A stretch of DNA of 53,455 nucleotides from an uncultured Eubacteriales bacterium (GCA_900319465.1 ONOL01000011.1:1-53455); one strand, 5' to 3'; counted from the first letter of the stretch, positions 1-7,839 are shown. The notes: generated from the letters alone by a model not told the origin. A program made the numbers and translations.

Positions 1-76
1 TGGTGCTCCAGCGGGGATTCGAACCCCGGACACCCTGCTTAAAAGGCAGGTGCTCTGCCTACTGAGCTACTGGGGC
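1..76 (-). tRNA. tRNA-Lys (anticodon TTT)
   Basis: Read on the minus strand, this is a complete cloverleaf. The acceptor GCCCCAG pairs with CTGGAGC, allowing a mismatch. The anticodon arm CCTGC/GCAGG holds a CTTTTAA loop with anticodon TTT, the T arm contains GGTTCGAATCC, and CCA is encoded. It is the last member seen of a minus-strand tRNA cluster that probably continues left of the window. Confidence 0.95.
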
Positions 77-208
77 ATGTCGTCCGAGCAGACTCCCGGT
101 CGTCTTACTTCCGTGCTGCATCACGAAAGCGCGCTCCTTTCGCTGCTCGTCCTCTCAGAATCAACCCCGCTTTTCCGGGATTTGATTCCGTAAAAAGGCG
201 CTTTTGTT

Positions 209-242
209 AGCGTTTGATGTGACTGCCGCCACATCAAACGCT
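209..242 (-). other. 13-bp perfect hairpin abutting the tRNA-Gln 3' end
   Basis: Arms 209-221 and 230-242 are exact inverted repeats (AGCGTTTGATGTG and its complement) around an 8-nt loop. The structure touches the encoded CCA of the tRNA-Gln gene. No T-run follows on the minus strand, so it may be a processing or weak terminator structure rather than a classical intrinsic terminator. Confidence 0.5.
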
Positions 243-315
243 GGCTGGGATGGCGGGACTCGAACCCACTATATCGGAGTCAAAGTCCGGTGTGTTACCA
301 TTACACTACATCCCA
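242..315 (-). tRNA. tRNA-Gln (anticodon TTG)
   Basis: On the minus strand the acceptor TGGGATG pairs with CATCCCA. The anticodon loop is CTTTGAC (anticodon TTG), and the T arm GTGGGTTCGAGTCCCGC and encoded CCA are present. Confidence 0.93.
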
Positions 316-329
316 AAATGTCGGAGGAA

Positions 330-354
330 AAGAGGCCGGCGCCGCCGGCCTCTT
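330..354 (-). terminator. Intrinsic terminator behind tRNA-His
   Basis: Arms 330-340 and 344-354 form an 11-bp GC-rich stem with a 3-nt loop. On the minus strand it is followed by a short T-run (TCTTTTCC). It lies between tRNA-His and tRNA-Gln, which suggests that the tRNAs are not one uninterrupted transcript. Confidence 0.55.
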
Positions 355-359
355 CCTTG

Positions 360-436
360 TGGGGTGGGATATGGGGCTCGAACCCACGACACCCGGAACC
401 ACAATCCGGTGCTCTGCCAACTGAGCTAATCCCACC
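360..436 (-). tRNA. tRNA-His (anticodon GTG)
   Basis: On the minus strand the acceptor GTGGGAT pairs with ATCCCAC. There is an extra 5' G (G-1) opposite C73, the hallmark of tRNA-His. The anticodon loop TTGTGGT gives GTG, and CCA is encoded. Confidence 0.94.
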
Positions 437-547
437 AAATCGTCCGGGCAAGCCCGGCGCATATACAGTTTCACACCCGGCCGGACAAAGCCCGATTCCG
501 GGGGCAGAAGGAGCCTGCGAAAGGATGCAGCAGGCTTCTTCTGACGT

Positions 548-624
548 TGGCACGCCAAGAGGGATTCGAACCCCCGACCTACTGCTTAGAAGGCAGTTGC
601 TCTATCCTGCTGAGCTATTGGCGC
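548..624 (-). tRNA. tRNA-Arg (anticodon TCT)
   Basis: On the minus strand GCGCCAA pairs with TTGGCGT. The anticodon loop is CTTCTAA (anticodon TCT), the T arm contains GGTTCGAATCC, and CCA is encoded. A weaker hairpin (about 506-542) lies directly downstream and could be its terminator. Confidence 0.94.
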
Positions 625-660
625 ATATCAATCCGCGCCAGCCCTTGCTTTTTATGGCAT

Positions 661-734
661 TGGAGCGGGTGATGGGAATCGAACCCACGTATCCAGCTTG
701 GAAGGCTGGTGTTCTACCATTGAACTACACCCGC
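661..734 (-). tRNA. tRNA-Gly (anticodon TCC)
   Basis: On the minus strand GCGGGTG pairs with CACCCGC. The anticodon loop CTTCCAA gives TCC, the T arm contains GGTTCGATTCC, and CCA is encoded. It is the promoter-proximal member of the minus-strand cluster. Confidence 0.94.
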
Positions 735-833
735 GCGTCCGTTCCCTTAAAGCTAAGAAATAATACCATATTGGGGGGGATCATGTCAACCGTTTTCTGA
801 AAAATCTTCCGGGAAAAACTTGTGAAATCCCTA

Positions 834-862
834 TTGACTTTAATAATGCAGCGTGTTAGTAT
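834..862 (+). promoter_or_regulatory. Promoter of the lysA riboswitch leader
   Basis: TTGACT (834-839) and TAGTAT (857-862) are separated by 17 bp, a good sigma-A pattern. Transcription would start just upstream of the lysine riboswitch. Confidence 0.7.
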
Positions 863-869
863 GTCGAAC

Positions 870-1037
870 GTTGAAAGAGGCGCGGCGTCCATCAGTAGCC
901 TCCCGCAACGTCAGGCACGGCGGGAGGGGGAAAGGGGCCGCCGCCGAAGCGCCGCGATTCCGCCTGGGGAAACGGCGCTGGGGCCGGGGAGAAGATCTCC
1001 GGCACTGTCACGGTCAACCGTGGAGCGCTGTCGACGG
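870..1037 (+). ncRNA. Lysine riboswitch (L box)
   Basis: The leader carries the conserved blocks of the lysine aptamer in the right order: AGAGGCGCGGCGTC...ATCAGTA near the 5' end, GGGGGAAAGGGGCC followed by GCCGAAGC, CTGGGGCCG, and ACTGTCACGGTC ending in the diagnostic CCGTGGAGCGCTGTC. An intrinsic terminator follows and then lysA, the classic arrangement for lysine feedback on diaminopimelate decarboxylase. Known L boxes turn such genes off when lysine binds. Exact ends were set by eye. Confidence 0.9.
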
Positions 1038-1063
1038 ATATGGGGTGCTCCCCTGCCGTCTTT

Positions 1064-1092
1064 ACCGCTCCACGGGAGCGGTTTTTCTTTTT
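1064..1092 (+). terminator. Riboswitch-controlled terminator before lysA
   Basis: The stem ACCGCTC (1064-1070) and GAGCGGT (1076-1082) has a 5-nt loop and is followed by TTTTCTTTTT. It sits between the aptamer and the lysA ribosome binding site, so it is the expected expression platform. Confidence 0.85.
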
Positions 1093-1108
1093 CCAAGGAG
1101 GTCATCCC

Positions 1109-2404
1109 ATGTTATCCGACAACATCCGCCGAAGCCCGGACGGCACCCTGTTTTTTGCCGGGCAGAGCGTTATCGCGCTCGCCAAGCGTCACGGCACCCC
1201 GCTCTACCTGATGGACGAGGACAGGGTCCGTTCCAACTGCCGCATGTATCTCGACGCCTTCCGCCGGAACTTCGGCGACGGCGCGCTGCCGCTCTACGCC
1301 GGGAAAGCCGCCTCCTTCAAGCAGATGTACCGCATTATGGCCTCCGAGGGCATGGGCGTGGAGGCCGTCTCGATCGGGGAGATCTACACCGCCCTGTCGG
1401 CGGGCTACCCCGTGGAGCGCGTATACTTCCACGGCGACGGCAAAACCGAGGCCGATGTCCGCTTCGCGATGGAGGTGGGCGTGGGCTGCTTTGTGGTGGA
1501 CAACGAGAACGAGCTGCGGCTCGTGAACGCGGAGGCGCTGCGCCGCGGCAGGCGGCAGAAGGTGCTGCTGCGCATCACGCCGGGCATCGACCCGCACACC
1601 TACGAGGCCATCAACACCGGGACGGTGGACGTGAAGTTCGGCGTACCGCTGGAAACCGGACAGGCCTTCGCCTTCGTGCAGGAGGCTCTGCTCCTTCCCG
1701 GGCTGGAGGTGGCCGGGCTCCATTGCCATGTGGGCTCCCAGGTCTTTGACGAGGACGTGTTCGAGCGCACACTCGATATCATGGTGGGCTTCATGTCCTC
1801 GCTGTACCGGACGCTCGGATTCGTGACGCGGGAGCTGGACGTGGGCGGCGGCTACGGCGTACGCTATGTGGAACAGGACAAGCAGGCCGACATCCCCGGC
1901 CGCATCGCCGCGGTCGCTGCGCATCTCAAGCAGCTCTGCGCCGACGCCGGGCTTCCCCTCCCCTTCTTCCTGATGGAGCCGGGGCGCAGCATCGTGGCCG
2001 ACGCGGGAATGACGGTCTACACCGTCTCCACCGTCAAGCACATCCCCGGCTTCAAGCGCTACGCGATCGTGGACGGCGGCATGGCGGATAATCCCCGCTA
2101 CTGCCTCTACCGGGCGCAGTACACCGTGCTGAACGCGGACCGCGAGGCTGCGGACACGGCCGTATTTGATCTTGCAGGGCGCTGCTGCGAGAGCGGGGAC
2201 ATCATCCAGCCCGCCGTAACGCTGGCAAAGGACACCGCGCCCGGCGACCGGATCGCCGTGTGTACCACGGGCGCCTACAACTATTCCATGTCCTCCAACT
2301 ACAACCGCCTCGGCCGTCCGCCGGTGGTGATGCTGCGCGGCGGCGAGAGCTACACCGCCGTTCTGCGCGAGAGCGTGGAGGATATCTGCGCGCTGGATTT
2401 GTAA
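1109..2404 (+). CDS. lysA: Diaminopimelate decarboxylase
   Basis: This is a 431-residue PLP enzyme catalysing the last step of lysine synthesis, meso-diaminopimelate to lysine plus CO2. The fold-type III barrel starts with LYLMDEDRVRSNC. YAGKAAS carries the PLP lysine (about K66). HCHVGSQ and the glycine-rich GGGYGVRY bind phosphate. The C-terminal part has CESGD and GAYNYSMSSNYN, typical of the substrate site. ATG 1109 was chosen because AAGGAGG lies 7 bp upstream; the longer frame would start inside the terminator. The riboswitch upstream independently supports lysA rather than a related carboxynorspermidine or arginine decarboxylase. Confidence 0.95.
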   Translation: MLSDNIRRSPDGTLFFAGQSVIALAKRHGTPLYLMDEDRVRSNCRMYLDAFRRNFGDGALPLYAGKAASFKQMYRIMASEGMGVEAVSIGEIYTALSAGYPVERVYFHGDGKTEADVRFAMEVGVGCFVVDNENELRLVNAEALRRGRRQKVLLRITPGIDPHTYEAINTGTVDVKFGVPLETGQAFAFVQEALLLPGLEVAGLHCHVGSQVFDEDVFERTLDIMVGFMSSLYRTLGFVTRELDVGGGYGVRYVEQDKQADIPGRIAAVAAHLKQLCADAGLPLPFFLMEPGRSIVADAGMTVYTVSTVKHIPGFKRYAIVDGGMADNPRYCLYRAQYTVLNADREAADTAVFDLAGRCCESGDIIQPAVTLAKDTAPGDRIAVCTTGAYNYSMSSNYNRLGRPPVVMLRGGESYTAVLRESVEDICALDL

Positions 2405-2425
2405 GCCACGTTTACACTTTGGTCA

Positions 2426-2454
2426 TTGTATCTGCACCCCGATTGCGGTATAAT
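2426..2454 (+). promoter_or_regulatory. Promoter of the 2493 gene
   Basis: TTGTAT (2426-2431), a 17-bp spacer and a perfect TATAAT (2449-2454) lie about 40 bp before the next start codon. Confidence 0.65.
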
Positions 2455-2492
2455 ATACAAAAATACAAATGACCGGCGAAGGAGGGTATCCC

Positions 2493-3098
2493 ATGAAGAA
2501 GTATAAACTGATCGCCCCGCTGGCGCTGGGCGCCGCCGCGGCGCTGGCCGCGGGTGTCGCCGCGCTGCTGAAGAAGCCGGCGGAAGCCGCTGAATCCGCC
2601 GCAGCCCCCGCGCCCAAAACGCCCGCCGTGCCGAAGCACCGCTGTGTCGGCAGTTACAGCTTCATCTCCGGCTTTCAGAACGCCGTGACCGTGGAGATGG
2701 AGATGGACTATGACAGTGAGAAATACAGCTTTGTCGTGATCGAAGACGAGTTTCCCAGCTATTCGGGCGACTCCCACGTCGCCGTCGTCTACGGCGAGGA
2801 CTTCAACATGCAGCTCGAGTACGCCGCCTACTACAAGGGCGAGGATTTCGCCGGGCACGTGAAAACGCTGGGCGAAAAGTACCAGGGTATCGCGCCCGTG
2901 CGCTTCGGCGGCGTCGAGGGCATCCGCTTCATCGACGGCGACAACGTCTGTCTGGCGCTGCCCATCCCCAACGACGCCAGCAGCTTCCTGCTGGTCACGC
3001 TGATGAAGAACCCGGGATATGACGAGGACGTCTCCACGCTCCCCGACCACCCCGACCTGCGCTATATGCTGGGTACCCTGCGCTTCACGCTCCACTGA
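2493..3098 (+). CDS. Exported or membrane-anchored protein, unknown function
   Basis: This 201-residue protein has an N-terminal MKKYK charge cluster followed by an Ala/Leu-rich hydrophobic stretch (about residues 6-26), then an Ala/Pro-rich linker (about 27-48) and a soluble domain. The hydrophobic stretch could be a signal peptide or an anchor; there is no lipobox cysteine. The soluble part reads as one compact alpha/beta domain, and I recognise no family in it. ATG 2493 is preferred over the in-frame ATG at 2469 because AAGGAGGG lies just upstream. It has its own promoter and terminator and is therefore monocistronic. Confidence 0.8.
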   Translation: MKKYKLIAPLALGAAAALAAGVAALLKKPAEAAESAAAPAPKTPAVPKHRCVGSYSFISGFQNAVTVEMEMDYDSEKYSFVVIEDEFPSYSGDSHVAVVYGEDFNMQLEYAAYYKGEDFAGHVKTLGEKYQGIAPVRFGGVEGIRFIDGDNVCLALPIPNDASSFLLVTLMKNPGYDEDVSTLPDHPDLRYMLGTLRFTLH

Positions 3099-3114
3099 GC
3101 CGTCCTGTTCACCC

Positions 3115-3148
3115 CGGTCCCTCCGCCGCGGCGGAGGGACCGTTTTTA
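3115..3148 (+). terminator. Intrinsic terminator after the 2493 gene
   Basis: A 28-bp perfect palindrome (3115-3142, CGGTCCCTCCGCC and its complement) is followed by TTTTTATTT. Confidence 0.9.
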
Positions 3149-3171
3149 TTTAAAATTTTGAAAATTTTTTC

Positions 3172-3200
3172 TTGACAAAGCCGGCCTTATCCTGCATGAT
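3172..3200 (+). promoter_or_regulatory. Promoter of the alpha-oxoamine synthase gene
   Basis: A perfect TTGACA (3172-3177) and CATGAT (3195-3200) are 17 bp apart, shortly before the start at 3231. Confidence 0.6.
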
Positions 3201-3230
3201 AGTCCTATCCCATACAACGAGGTACAGACA

Positions 3231-4424
3231 ATGGATATCTTCACCAAATGCGAGAAATTTACCGCCGCGGACGAGCTGCGGCAGCAGGATCTCTTCCCCT
3301 ACTTCCGGGAGCTTCAGTCCCGGCAGGACACCGAGGTCATCATGGAGGGGCAGCGGCGTATCATGCTCGGCTCCAACAACTATCTGGGGCTGACCACCGT
3401 GCCGGAGATCGTGAACGCCGCCAAAGCCGCGCTTGACGAATACGGCACCGGCTGCTCCGGCTCCCGGCTGCTCAACGGCACGCTGATCCTGCATCAGCAG
3501 TTTGAGAAAGAGATGGCCGCCTTCCTCGGCAAGGACGACGTGGTCACCTTTTCCACCGGCTTCCAGTCCAACCTCGGCATTATCAGCGCCATCGTCGGCC
3601 GCGGGGACTACGTGATCTGCGACAAGGAGAACCACGCTTCGATCTACGACGGCTGCAAGCTCAGCTACGGCAAGATGCTGCGCTATAACCACGCCGACAT
3701 GGACGGGCTTGAGGCGCAGCTGAAAAAGGTGCCGGAGAGCGCCGGCGCGCTGATCGTCACGGACGGCGTGTTCTCGATGGGCGGCGATATCGCGAAGCTG
3801 CCCGAGATCGTGGCGCTTGCCAAACGCTACGGGGCGCGCGTCATGGTGGACGACGCCCACGCGCTCGGCGTGATCGGCCGCGGCGGCCGCGGTACCGCGA
3901 GCTACTTCGGGCTGGAGGACGAGGTGGACATCTACATGGGCACCTTCTCCAAGTCCCTCGCCTCCCTGGGCGGTTACATGGCGGCCAGCGCGAAGGTGGC
4001 CGATTACGTGCGCTGCAATTCGCGGCCGTACATCTTCTCCGCCTCCGTCCCGCCCGCCTGCATCGCGGTGGCGACCGCTTCCCTGCGTTATCTGATTGCC
4101 CATCCCGAGCGGGTCGACCGGCTGCAGGCCATCGCCCAGTACATGCGCGAGCAGCTGCTGGCCCGGGGCGTGAGCATCCGCGTGGCCAAGACGCCCATCA
4201 TCCCCATCTACACCTATGATATGCTGCGCACGCTGCAGGTACAGAAGGAGCTGTACGAGCGCGGGGTGTACGTCAACGCCTCCCTGCCCCCCGCCACGGC
4301 GCCCAACGAGTGCCTGCTCCGCTGCAGCCTGATGGCGACGCACACGGAGGCCCAGGTGGACGAGGCGGTGTCGATCATTGCGGACGTGCTGTCGCGTCAC
4401 CGGCTGGAGCCGAAAGAAGCGTAA
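3231..4424 (+). CDS. Alpha-oxoamine synthase (KBL/BioF/serine palmitoyltransferase family)
   Basis: This 397-residue fold-type I PLP enzyme condenses an amino acid with an acyl-CoA and releases CO2 and CoA. Visible motifs include LGSNNYLGL near the N-terminus, GTGCSGSRLLNG, the PLP-stacking region DKENHASIYDG, DDAHALG with the cofactor aspartate, and GTFSKSLASLGG holding the Schiff-base lysine (about K241). Length fits the family. The sequence alone does not separate 2-amino-3-ketobutyrate CoA ligase, BioF and serine palmitoyltransferase-like enzymes. No biotin or threonine genes are adjacent, so a lipid or other role stays open. The ribosome site is weak (GAGG, 8 bp upstream). Confidence 0.88.
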   Translation: MDIFTKCEKFTAADELRQQDLFPYFRELQSRQDTEVIMEGQRRIMLGSNNYLGLTTVPEIVNAAKAALDEYGTGCSGSRLLNGTLILHQQFEKEMAAFLGKDDVVTFSTGFQSNLGIISAIVGRGDYVICDKENHASIYDGCKLSYGKMLRYNHADMDGLEAQLKKVPESAGALIVTDGVFSMGGDIAKLPEIVALAKRYGARVMVDDAHALGVIGRGGRGTASYFGLEDEVDIYMGTFSKSLASLGGYMAASAKVADYVRCNSRPYIFSASVPPACIAVATASLRYLIAHPERVDRLQAIAQYMREQLLARGVSIRVAKTPIIPIYTYDMLRTLQVQKELYERGVYVNASLPPATAPNECLLRCSLMATHTEAQVDEAVSIIADVLSRHRLEPKEA

Positions 4425-4430
4425 ACAAGG

Positions 4431-4473
4431 ACCGGAGCTGTGAAGCAAGCCTTTCTTCACAGCTCCGGTTTTT
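4431..4473. terminator. Bidirectional terminator between convergent genes
   Basis: ACCGGAGCTGTGAAG (4431-4445) and its exact complement (4455-4469) form a 15-bp stem followed by TTTTTC on the plus strand. The minus-strand racemase gene ends inside it (stop at 4457), so it can serve both converging transcripts. Confidence 0.85.
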
Positions 4474-5266
4474 CAATTTGATATTCGCCCGTCAGGCGTG
4501 TCCTCCCCCACAGAAGGGTCTGGCCGCCGATGGGATCGCTCTCCACGCGCAGGCAGCCGCCCGGCTCCCGCAGCGCGAGGCTGACCGGCGCGCCGCTTTT
4601 CGCGGCGAGCGCCATGCCCGCGGCGGCGCTTCCGCTGGCGCAGGCCTTCTCCCAGAATACCGTCCCGCTGCCGGGGATGTACACCAGCGGGGTAAGCGCG
4701 TCTCCGTCGAGGAACATGAGCCCCAGGCCCTGCGCCAGCAGCGTTTCACAGAAGGCGCGGACGGCCCGCTCCGCCTCGCCCCGGTTGCCGAGAAGCGAGA
4801 AAAAGGGAGATTCCGGCGTGATGACGAGATGGGAGATCCCCTGCATCCGGACCGTCGGAAGCGTCCCCCGCAGCGTGCCGAAGGCGTAGGGAAGCTCCCG
4901 GACGCTGAGCGCCGCGGGCATACGGACCCCGGCGGAAAAGCCGCCGTCCTCCTCCCGCCGCAGGCGCACCTCGACCGGCCCCGCCGCTCCGGAGACGCGA
5001 AGGAACACCGCCGGCGTGCCGCGTCCGGTGCGAAGCCGGAAGAGCGCGGCGGCGCTCATGCTCGCGTTGCCGCAGAACTCGCCCCCCGCCATGCGCAGCA
5101 CGGGCCCGTCTTCCGAAAAACGCACAAAGCCCACCTGCTCCACCTCGGGATGCCTTCGCATCAGCAGCGCGCCGACGGCTGGCTGCTCGCAGGCCGGCGT
5201 CTCGCTCTCCACGAGCGCGGTGATATTCCCCGTGGGGTCAAAGATGCTGTATCGAAGCTTCCCCAT
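4457..5266 (-). CDS. DapF-fold amino acid racemase, CntK (histidine racemase)-like
   Basis: This 269-residue cofactor-independent racemase has two catalytic cysteines of the DapF fold: GGEFCGNASMS (about C65) and ACASGSAAAG (about C209). The N-terminal FDPTGNITALVES and the segment LVYIPGSGTVFWEKACASGS resemble staphylococcal CntK, the L-to-D histidine racemase of staphylopine synthesis, more than true DapF, which has GNGxRC and ACGTGA. The start lies 3 bp after the ABC ATPase stop, with no strong ribosome site of its own, so it is probably translationally coupled. The context suggests a D-amino acid linked to the imported substrate. Histidine specificity is an inference; no staphylopine synthase is nearby. 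Confidence 0.8.
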   Translation of the reverse strand: MGKLRYSIFDPTGNITALVESETPACEQPAVGALLMRRHPEVEQVGFVRFSEDGPVLRMAGGEFCGNASMSAAALFRLRTGRGTPAVFLRVSGAAGPVEVRLRREEDGGFSAGVRMPAALSVRELPYAFGTLRGTLPTVRMQGISHLVITPESPFFSLLGNRGEAERAVRAFCETLLAQGLGLMFLDGDALTPLVYIPGSGTVFWEKACASGSAAAGMALAAKSGAPVSLALREPGGCLRVESDPIGGQTLLWGRTRLTGEYQIEKPEL

Positions 5267-5269
5267 CGT

Positions 5270-6043
5270 TCAGCGCTCGAACACCCGCAGAAACTGCTTC
5301 GTTCTCTCCTCCCTGGGGTTTTCGAAGACCTCGACCGGGTCGCCCTGCTCCACGATCACGCCGCCGGCCATGAAGATGACGCGGTTGCTGACCGCCTTGG
5401 CAAAGGGCATCTCGTGCGTGACGACCACCATGGTCATCTTCTCCTCGGCAAGCTGCCGGATGACCTTGAGCACCTCGCCCGTCAGCTCCGGATCGAGCGC
5501 CGAGGTGGGCTCGTCAAAGTAGAGGATCTCCGGCTTCATCGCGAGCGCGCGGGCTATGGCCACGCGCTGCTGCTGGCCGCCGGAGAGCTGGTAGGGATAG
5601 GCCTTTTCCTTCCCCTCCAGACCCATCTTCCGCAAAAGGGAATTGGCCCGTTCGTATACCTCGTCCCTGTCCTCCCCGTGCAGGATCGGAGCCTCGGAGA
5701 TGTTCCTGAGCACCGAATAGTGGGGGAAGAGCTGGAAATTCTGGAATACCAGCCCAAAACGCGTGCGGAAGCGGTTCAGCTCCGCCCGCGGGGCGTAGAC
5801 GCCGTCCTTCACGGCGTAATTCCCGTCGTAGAGGATATCCCCGCCGTCGGCCCGCTCCAGGAAGGACGCGCAGCGCAGCAGCGTGGATTTGCCCGAGCCG
5901 GAGGGCCCGATAATGGAGATAACGTTCCCCCGCTCGACGGAGAGGGAGATGTCTGTCAGCACGGGCAGCTCGCCGAAGGCCTTCTGCAGAGAGCGGATGC
6001 TGAGGATGCTGGGCGTCGCGCCGTTCCTCTTTTCGTCTGCCAT
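5270..6043 (-). CDS. Polar amino acid ABC transporter ATP-binding protein
   Basis: This is a 257-residue ATPase of the GlnQ/HisP class. Walker A is GPSGSGKST, the Q-loop is in [10 protein letters not shown], the signature is LSGGQQQR, Walker B is [12 protein letters not shown], and the H-loop is VVVTHEM. It energises uptake together with the permease and binding protein upstream. The frame also has a GTG start at 6058 overlapping the permease stop, but ATG 6043 is preceded by GAGGGGG at good spacing and is preferred. Confidence 0.93.
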   Translation of the reverse strand: MADEKRNGATPSILSIRSLQKAFGELPVLTDISLSVERGNVISIIGPSGSGKSTLLRCASFLERADGGDILYDGNYAVKDGVYAPRAELNRFRTRFGLVFQNFQLFPHYSVLRNISEAPILHGEDRDEVYERANSLLRKMGLEGKEKAYPYQLSGGQQQRVAIARALAMKPEILYFDEPTSALDPELTGEVLKVIRQLAEEKMTMVVVTHEMPFAKAVSNRVIFMAGGVIVEQGDPVEVFENPREERTKQFLRVFER

Positions 6044-6054
6044 TTCGTTCCCCC

Positions 6055-6702
6055 TCACCGATAGTAATCCAGCCGCTTCTCCACCCGGCCCATCACATAG
6101 TCGACGATCACATTGAACAGATAATAGAACACGCCGGCCACAATAAAGGGCAGGAAGCTGGTCTGGGAATTTGCGATCTGTTTGCCGATGGTAAACATCT
6201 CCTGATACGAGACCGTAAAGGCCATCGAGGTATCCTTGACCAACGTGACGACCTCATTGGTGACGCTGGGCAGGATACGCTTGATCACCTGGGGCAGGAT
6301 GATGCGCAGGAAGGTCTGGAATTTCGTGTAGCCCAGCACCTCCGCCGCCTCATACTGGCCGACCGGGATGGACTCGATGCCGCCGCGGTAGATCTCCGCG
6401 AAGTAGGCCGCGTAGTTGATGGAAAAGGCCACCACCACCGGGATCAGCTTGTTGCGCGCCACGGTAGCCCCGAACAGGTAGTAGGGGCCGTAGGTGACCG
6501 CCAGCAGCTGCAGCATCAGAGGCGTGCCGCGCAGCACCGTGATCACGCCGCGCGTGACCGCGGAGACGACTTTGGCCTTGCTCATGCGCAGCAGCGCCAC
6601 GATCATGCCCAGCGGCAGGGAAAACAGAAGCGTCAGGAAAAAGATGGCGCAGGTCTTGCCCAGGCCCTCGCTCATCTTGACGATCATGGTCATCAGCGAC
6701 AT
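6055..6702 (-). CDS. Polar amino acid ABC transporter permease
   Basis: This 215-residue HisM/GlnP-type integral membrane protein has about five hydrophobic segments and the EAA loop that docks the ATPase ([21 protein letters not shown] region). RGTPLMLQL is typical of the family. It is the only permease seen, so it likely works as a homodimer. It lies between the ATPase gene and, across a 155-bp gap with a hairpin, the binding protein gene. Confidence 0.92.
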   Translation of the reverse strand: MSLMTMIVKMSEGLGKTCAIFFLTLLFSLPLGMIVALLRMSKAKVVSAVTRGVITVLRGTPLMLQLLAVTYGPYYLFGATVARNKLIPVVVAFSINYAAYFAEIYRGGIESIPVGQYEAAEVLGYTKFQTFLRIILPQVIKRILPSVTNEVVTLVKDTSMAFTVSYQEMFTIGKQIANSQTSFLPFIVAGVFYYLFNVIVDYVMGRVEKRLDYYR

Positions 6703-6762
6703 ATGGAAACCTCAATTGACACAGTAGTTGATACGGAAGCGGCCTGCTCAGGCGCGCGTCTG

Positions 6763-6809
6763 TTTGAAAAAGAGTTAGGCGAGTTCGTAAACGGATACGA
6801 ATTCGCCTA
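6763..6809 (-). terminator. Intercistronic attenuating terminator
   Basis: Arms 6776-6789 and 6796-6809 pair over 14 bp with one mismatch. On the minus strand ACTCTTTTTC follows. It sits after the binding protein gene and before the permease gene. A leaky terminator here would make the binding protein more abundant than the membrane components, as is common in such operons. Confidence 0.65.
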
Positions 6810-6857
6810 TTACTCTCGTCGATCATTCGAAGCGGCCGCCGCCCTTGCGGCAGCAAA

Positions 6858-7658
6858 TCACTTGTTCAGGAAGATCAGGTTGTTGACGATCGCGGAATAC
6901 TTGGGGTTGGAAGCGATCTCGGCATAAGCGCCGCTGTCCACCAGAGCCTGCACGGCCGCGTCGATCTGCGCGCAGAGCTCGCCGTCGCCGGAACGGAAGG
7001 CGATGCCGTACTGCTCGGCGCCGAGGCTCTCGTTGATGACCGTAAGGCCGTCGTGCTCGGCGACATAGCTCTCAGCCACGGGCAGATCCACAAACACCGC
7101 GTCCACGGCGCCGCCCTCAAGCTCCGTAAAGCACTTGAGGAAGCTGTCGCAGGTCAGGATGCTGTCAAAGGTGGCAGCCAGATCCGCAAGGCTGTCGTTC
7201 AGCAGGGCCTCGCCGGAGGTGCCGAGCTGCACCGCCACGACCTTTCCGGCCAGATCCGCCGAGGAGGCATAGCCGCTGTCCGTCTTCACCACGAGCACCT
7301 GCGAGTTGTCATAGTAGGGTTTGGAGATCACGTAGCCGGCTTCTTCCATCGTGTCAAGGATCGTCATGCCGGACCAGATGCAGTCGCACTCCATGGAGTC
7401 GAGCTGCACGAGCTTCTCGTCCCAGTTCACGGGGAAGATCTTCAGCTCCCAGCCCAGAGAATCGCAGACCGCCTTGCAGACCTCCACGTCAAAGCCGGTG
7501 TAGCCGCCGTCGTCCCCCAGATAGCTGAAGGGGGGATATTCCGGGTCGATGCCCATGATGAGGCTGGTCCTCTTCTGCGCGGAAGCGGCCTGATTGCCAC
7601 AGGCGCACAGGGCCAGCAGCAGCGCCGCAGCCATCAGCATTGCAAGTATCTTTTTCAT
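6858..7658 (-). CDS. Amino acid ABC transporter substrate-binding lipoprotein
   Basis: This 266-residue solute-binding protein has a lipoprotein signal peptide (MKKILAMLMAAALLLALCAC, probable lipidated Cys20). The mature domain begins with GIDPEYPPFSYL and GYTGFDVEVCKAV, typical of family 3 amino acid binding proteins, followed by a hinge region and a second lobe with AFRSGDGEL. ATG 7658 was chosen for GGGAGG 8 bp upstream and the signal peptide start; the longer frame adds unrelated residues. It has its own promoter and a palindrome upstream. Confidence 0.92.
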   Translation of the reverse strand: MKKILAMLMAAALLLALCACGNQAASAQKRTSLIMGIDPEYPPFSYLGDDGGYTGFDVEVCKAVCDSLGWELKIFPVNWDEKLVQLDSMECDCIWSGMTILDTMEEAGYVISKPYYDNSQVLVVKTDSGYASSADLAGKVVAVQLGTSGEALLNDSLADLAATFDSILTCDSFLKCFTELEGGAVDAVFVDLPVAESYVAEHDGLTVINESLGAEQYGIAFRSGDGELCAQIDAAVQALVDSGAYAEIASNPKYSAIVNNLIFLNK

Positions 7659-7691
7659 GTTGTCGTCCTCCCAGTTGATTTTTACCTCAGC

Positions 7692-7719
7692 ATGATAACA
7701 CATTAGCACGATAAAGCAA
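7692..7719 (-). promoter_or_regulatory. Promoter of the amino acid transport operon
   Basis: On the minus strand TTGCTT (7714-7719) and TATCAT (7692-7697) are 16 bp apart, followed by the binding protein ribosome site. Confidence 0.55.
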
Positions 7720-7737
7720 GTGTTTTTCTTCGTTTCG

Positions 7738-7756
7738 TTGTGCAAATTTCGCACAA
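7738..7756. promoter_or_regulatory. Candidate operator upstream of the transport promoter
   Basis: TTGTGC and GCACAA form a 6-bp inverted repeat across a 7-bp A/T-rich centre. It lies about 19 bp upstream of the transport promoter -35 box and between two divergent promoters. The binding regulator is unknown. Confidence 0.4.
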
Positions 7757-7773
7757 TGGACATTCCGGGCGAA

Positions 7774-7809
7774 TTGTCTCTTTAATTCCTACTAAAATTA
7801 TAGTAGAAT
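7774..7809 (+). promoter_or_regulatory. iscR promoter with Rrf2-type operator
   Basis: TTGTCT (7774-7779) is followed by a TATAGT-like -10 (about 7799-7804; the spacing is long). The -10 is embedded in the imperfect palindrome ATTCCTACTA (7785-7794) and TAGTAGAAT (7801-7809). Such an operator over its own promoter fits autorepression by the Rrf2/IscR protein encoded next. Confidence 0.6.
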
Positions 7810-7839
7810 AAAGTCAGTGCAGAGAACGGGAGGACGCAT

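Noticed and set aside
204-800. Open frames across the tRNA cluster
   Set aside because: They run through four tRNA genes on the opposite strand and have no coding character.
3231-4424. Naming the alpha-oxoamine synthase kbl or bioF
   Set aside because: Motifs are common to the whole family, and no threonine dehydrogenase or biotin genes are adjacent.
4457-5266. Calling this gene dapF because lysA is close
   Set aside because: The motif pattern (EFCGNA rather than GNGxRC, and no ACGTGA) and the transporter operon fit a CntK-like racemase better; not excluded.
4310-6064. Long plus-strand frame over the racemase and ABC ATPase genes
   Set aside because: High-GC antisense artefact; the minus strand carries full motifs in both genes.
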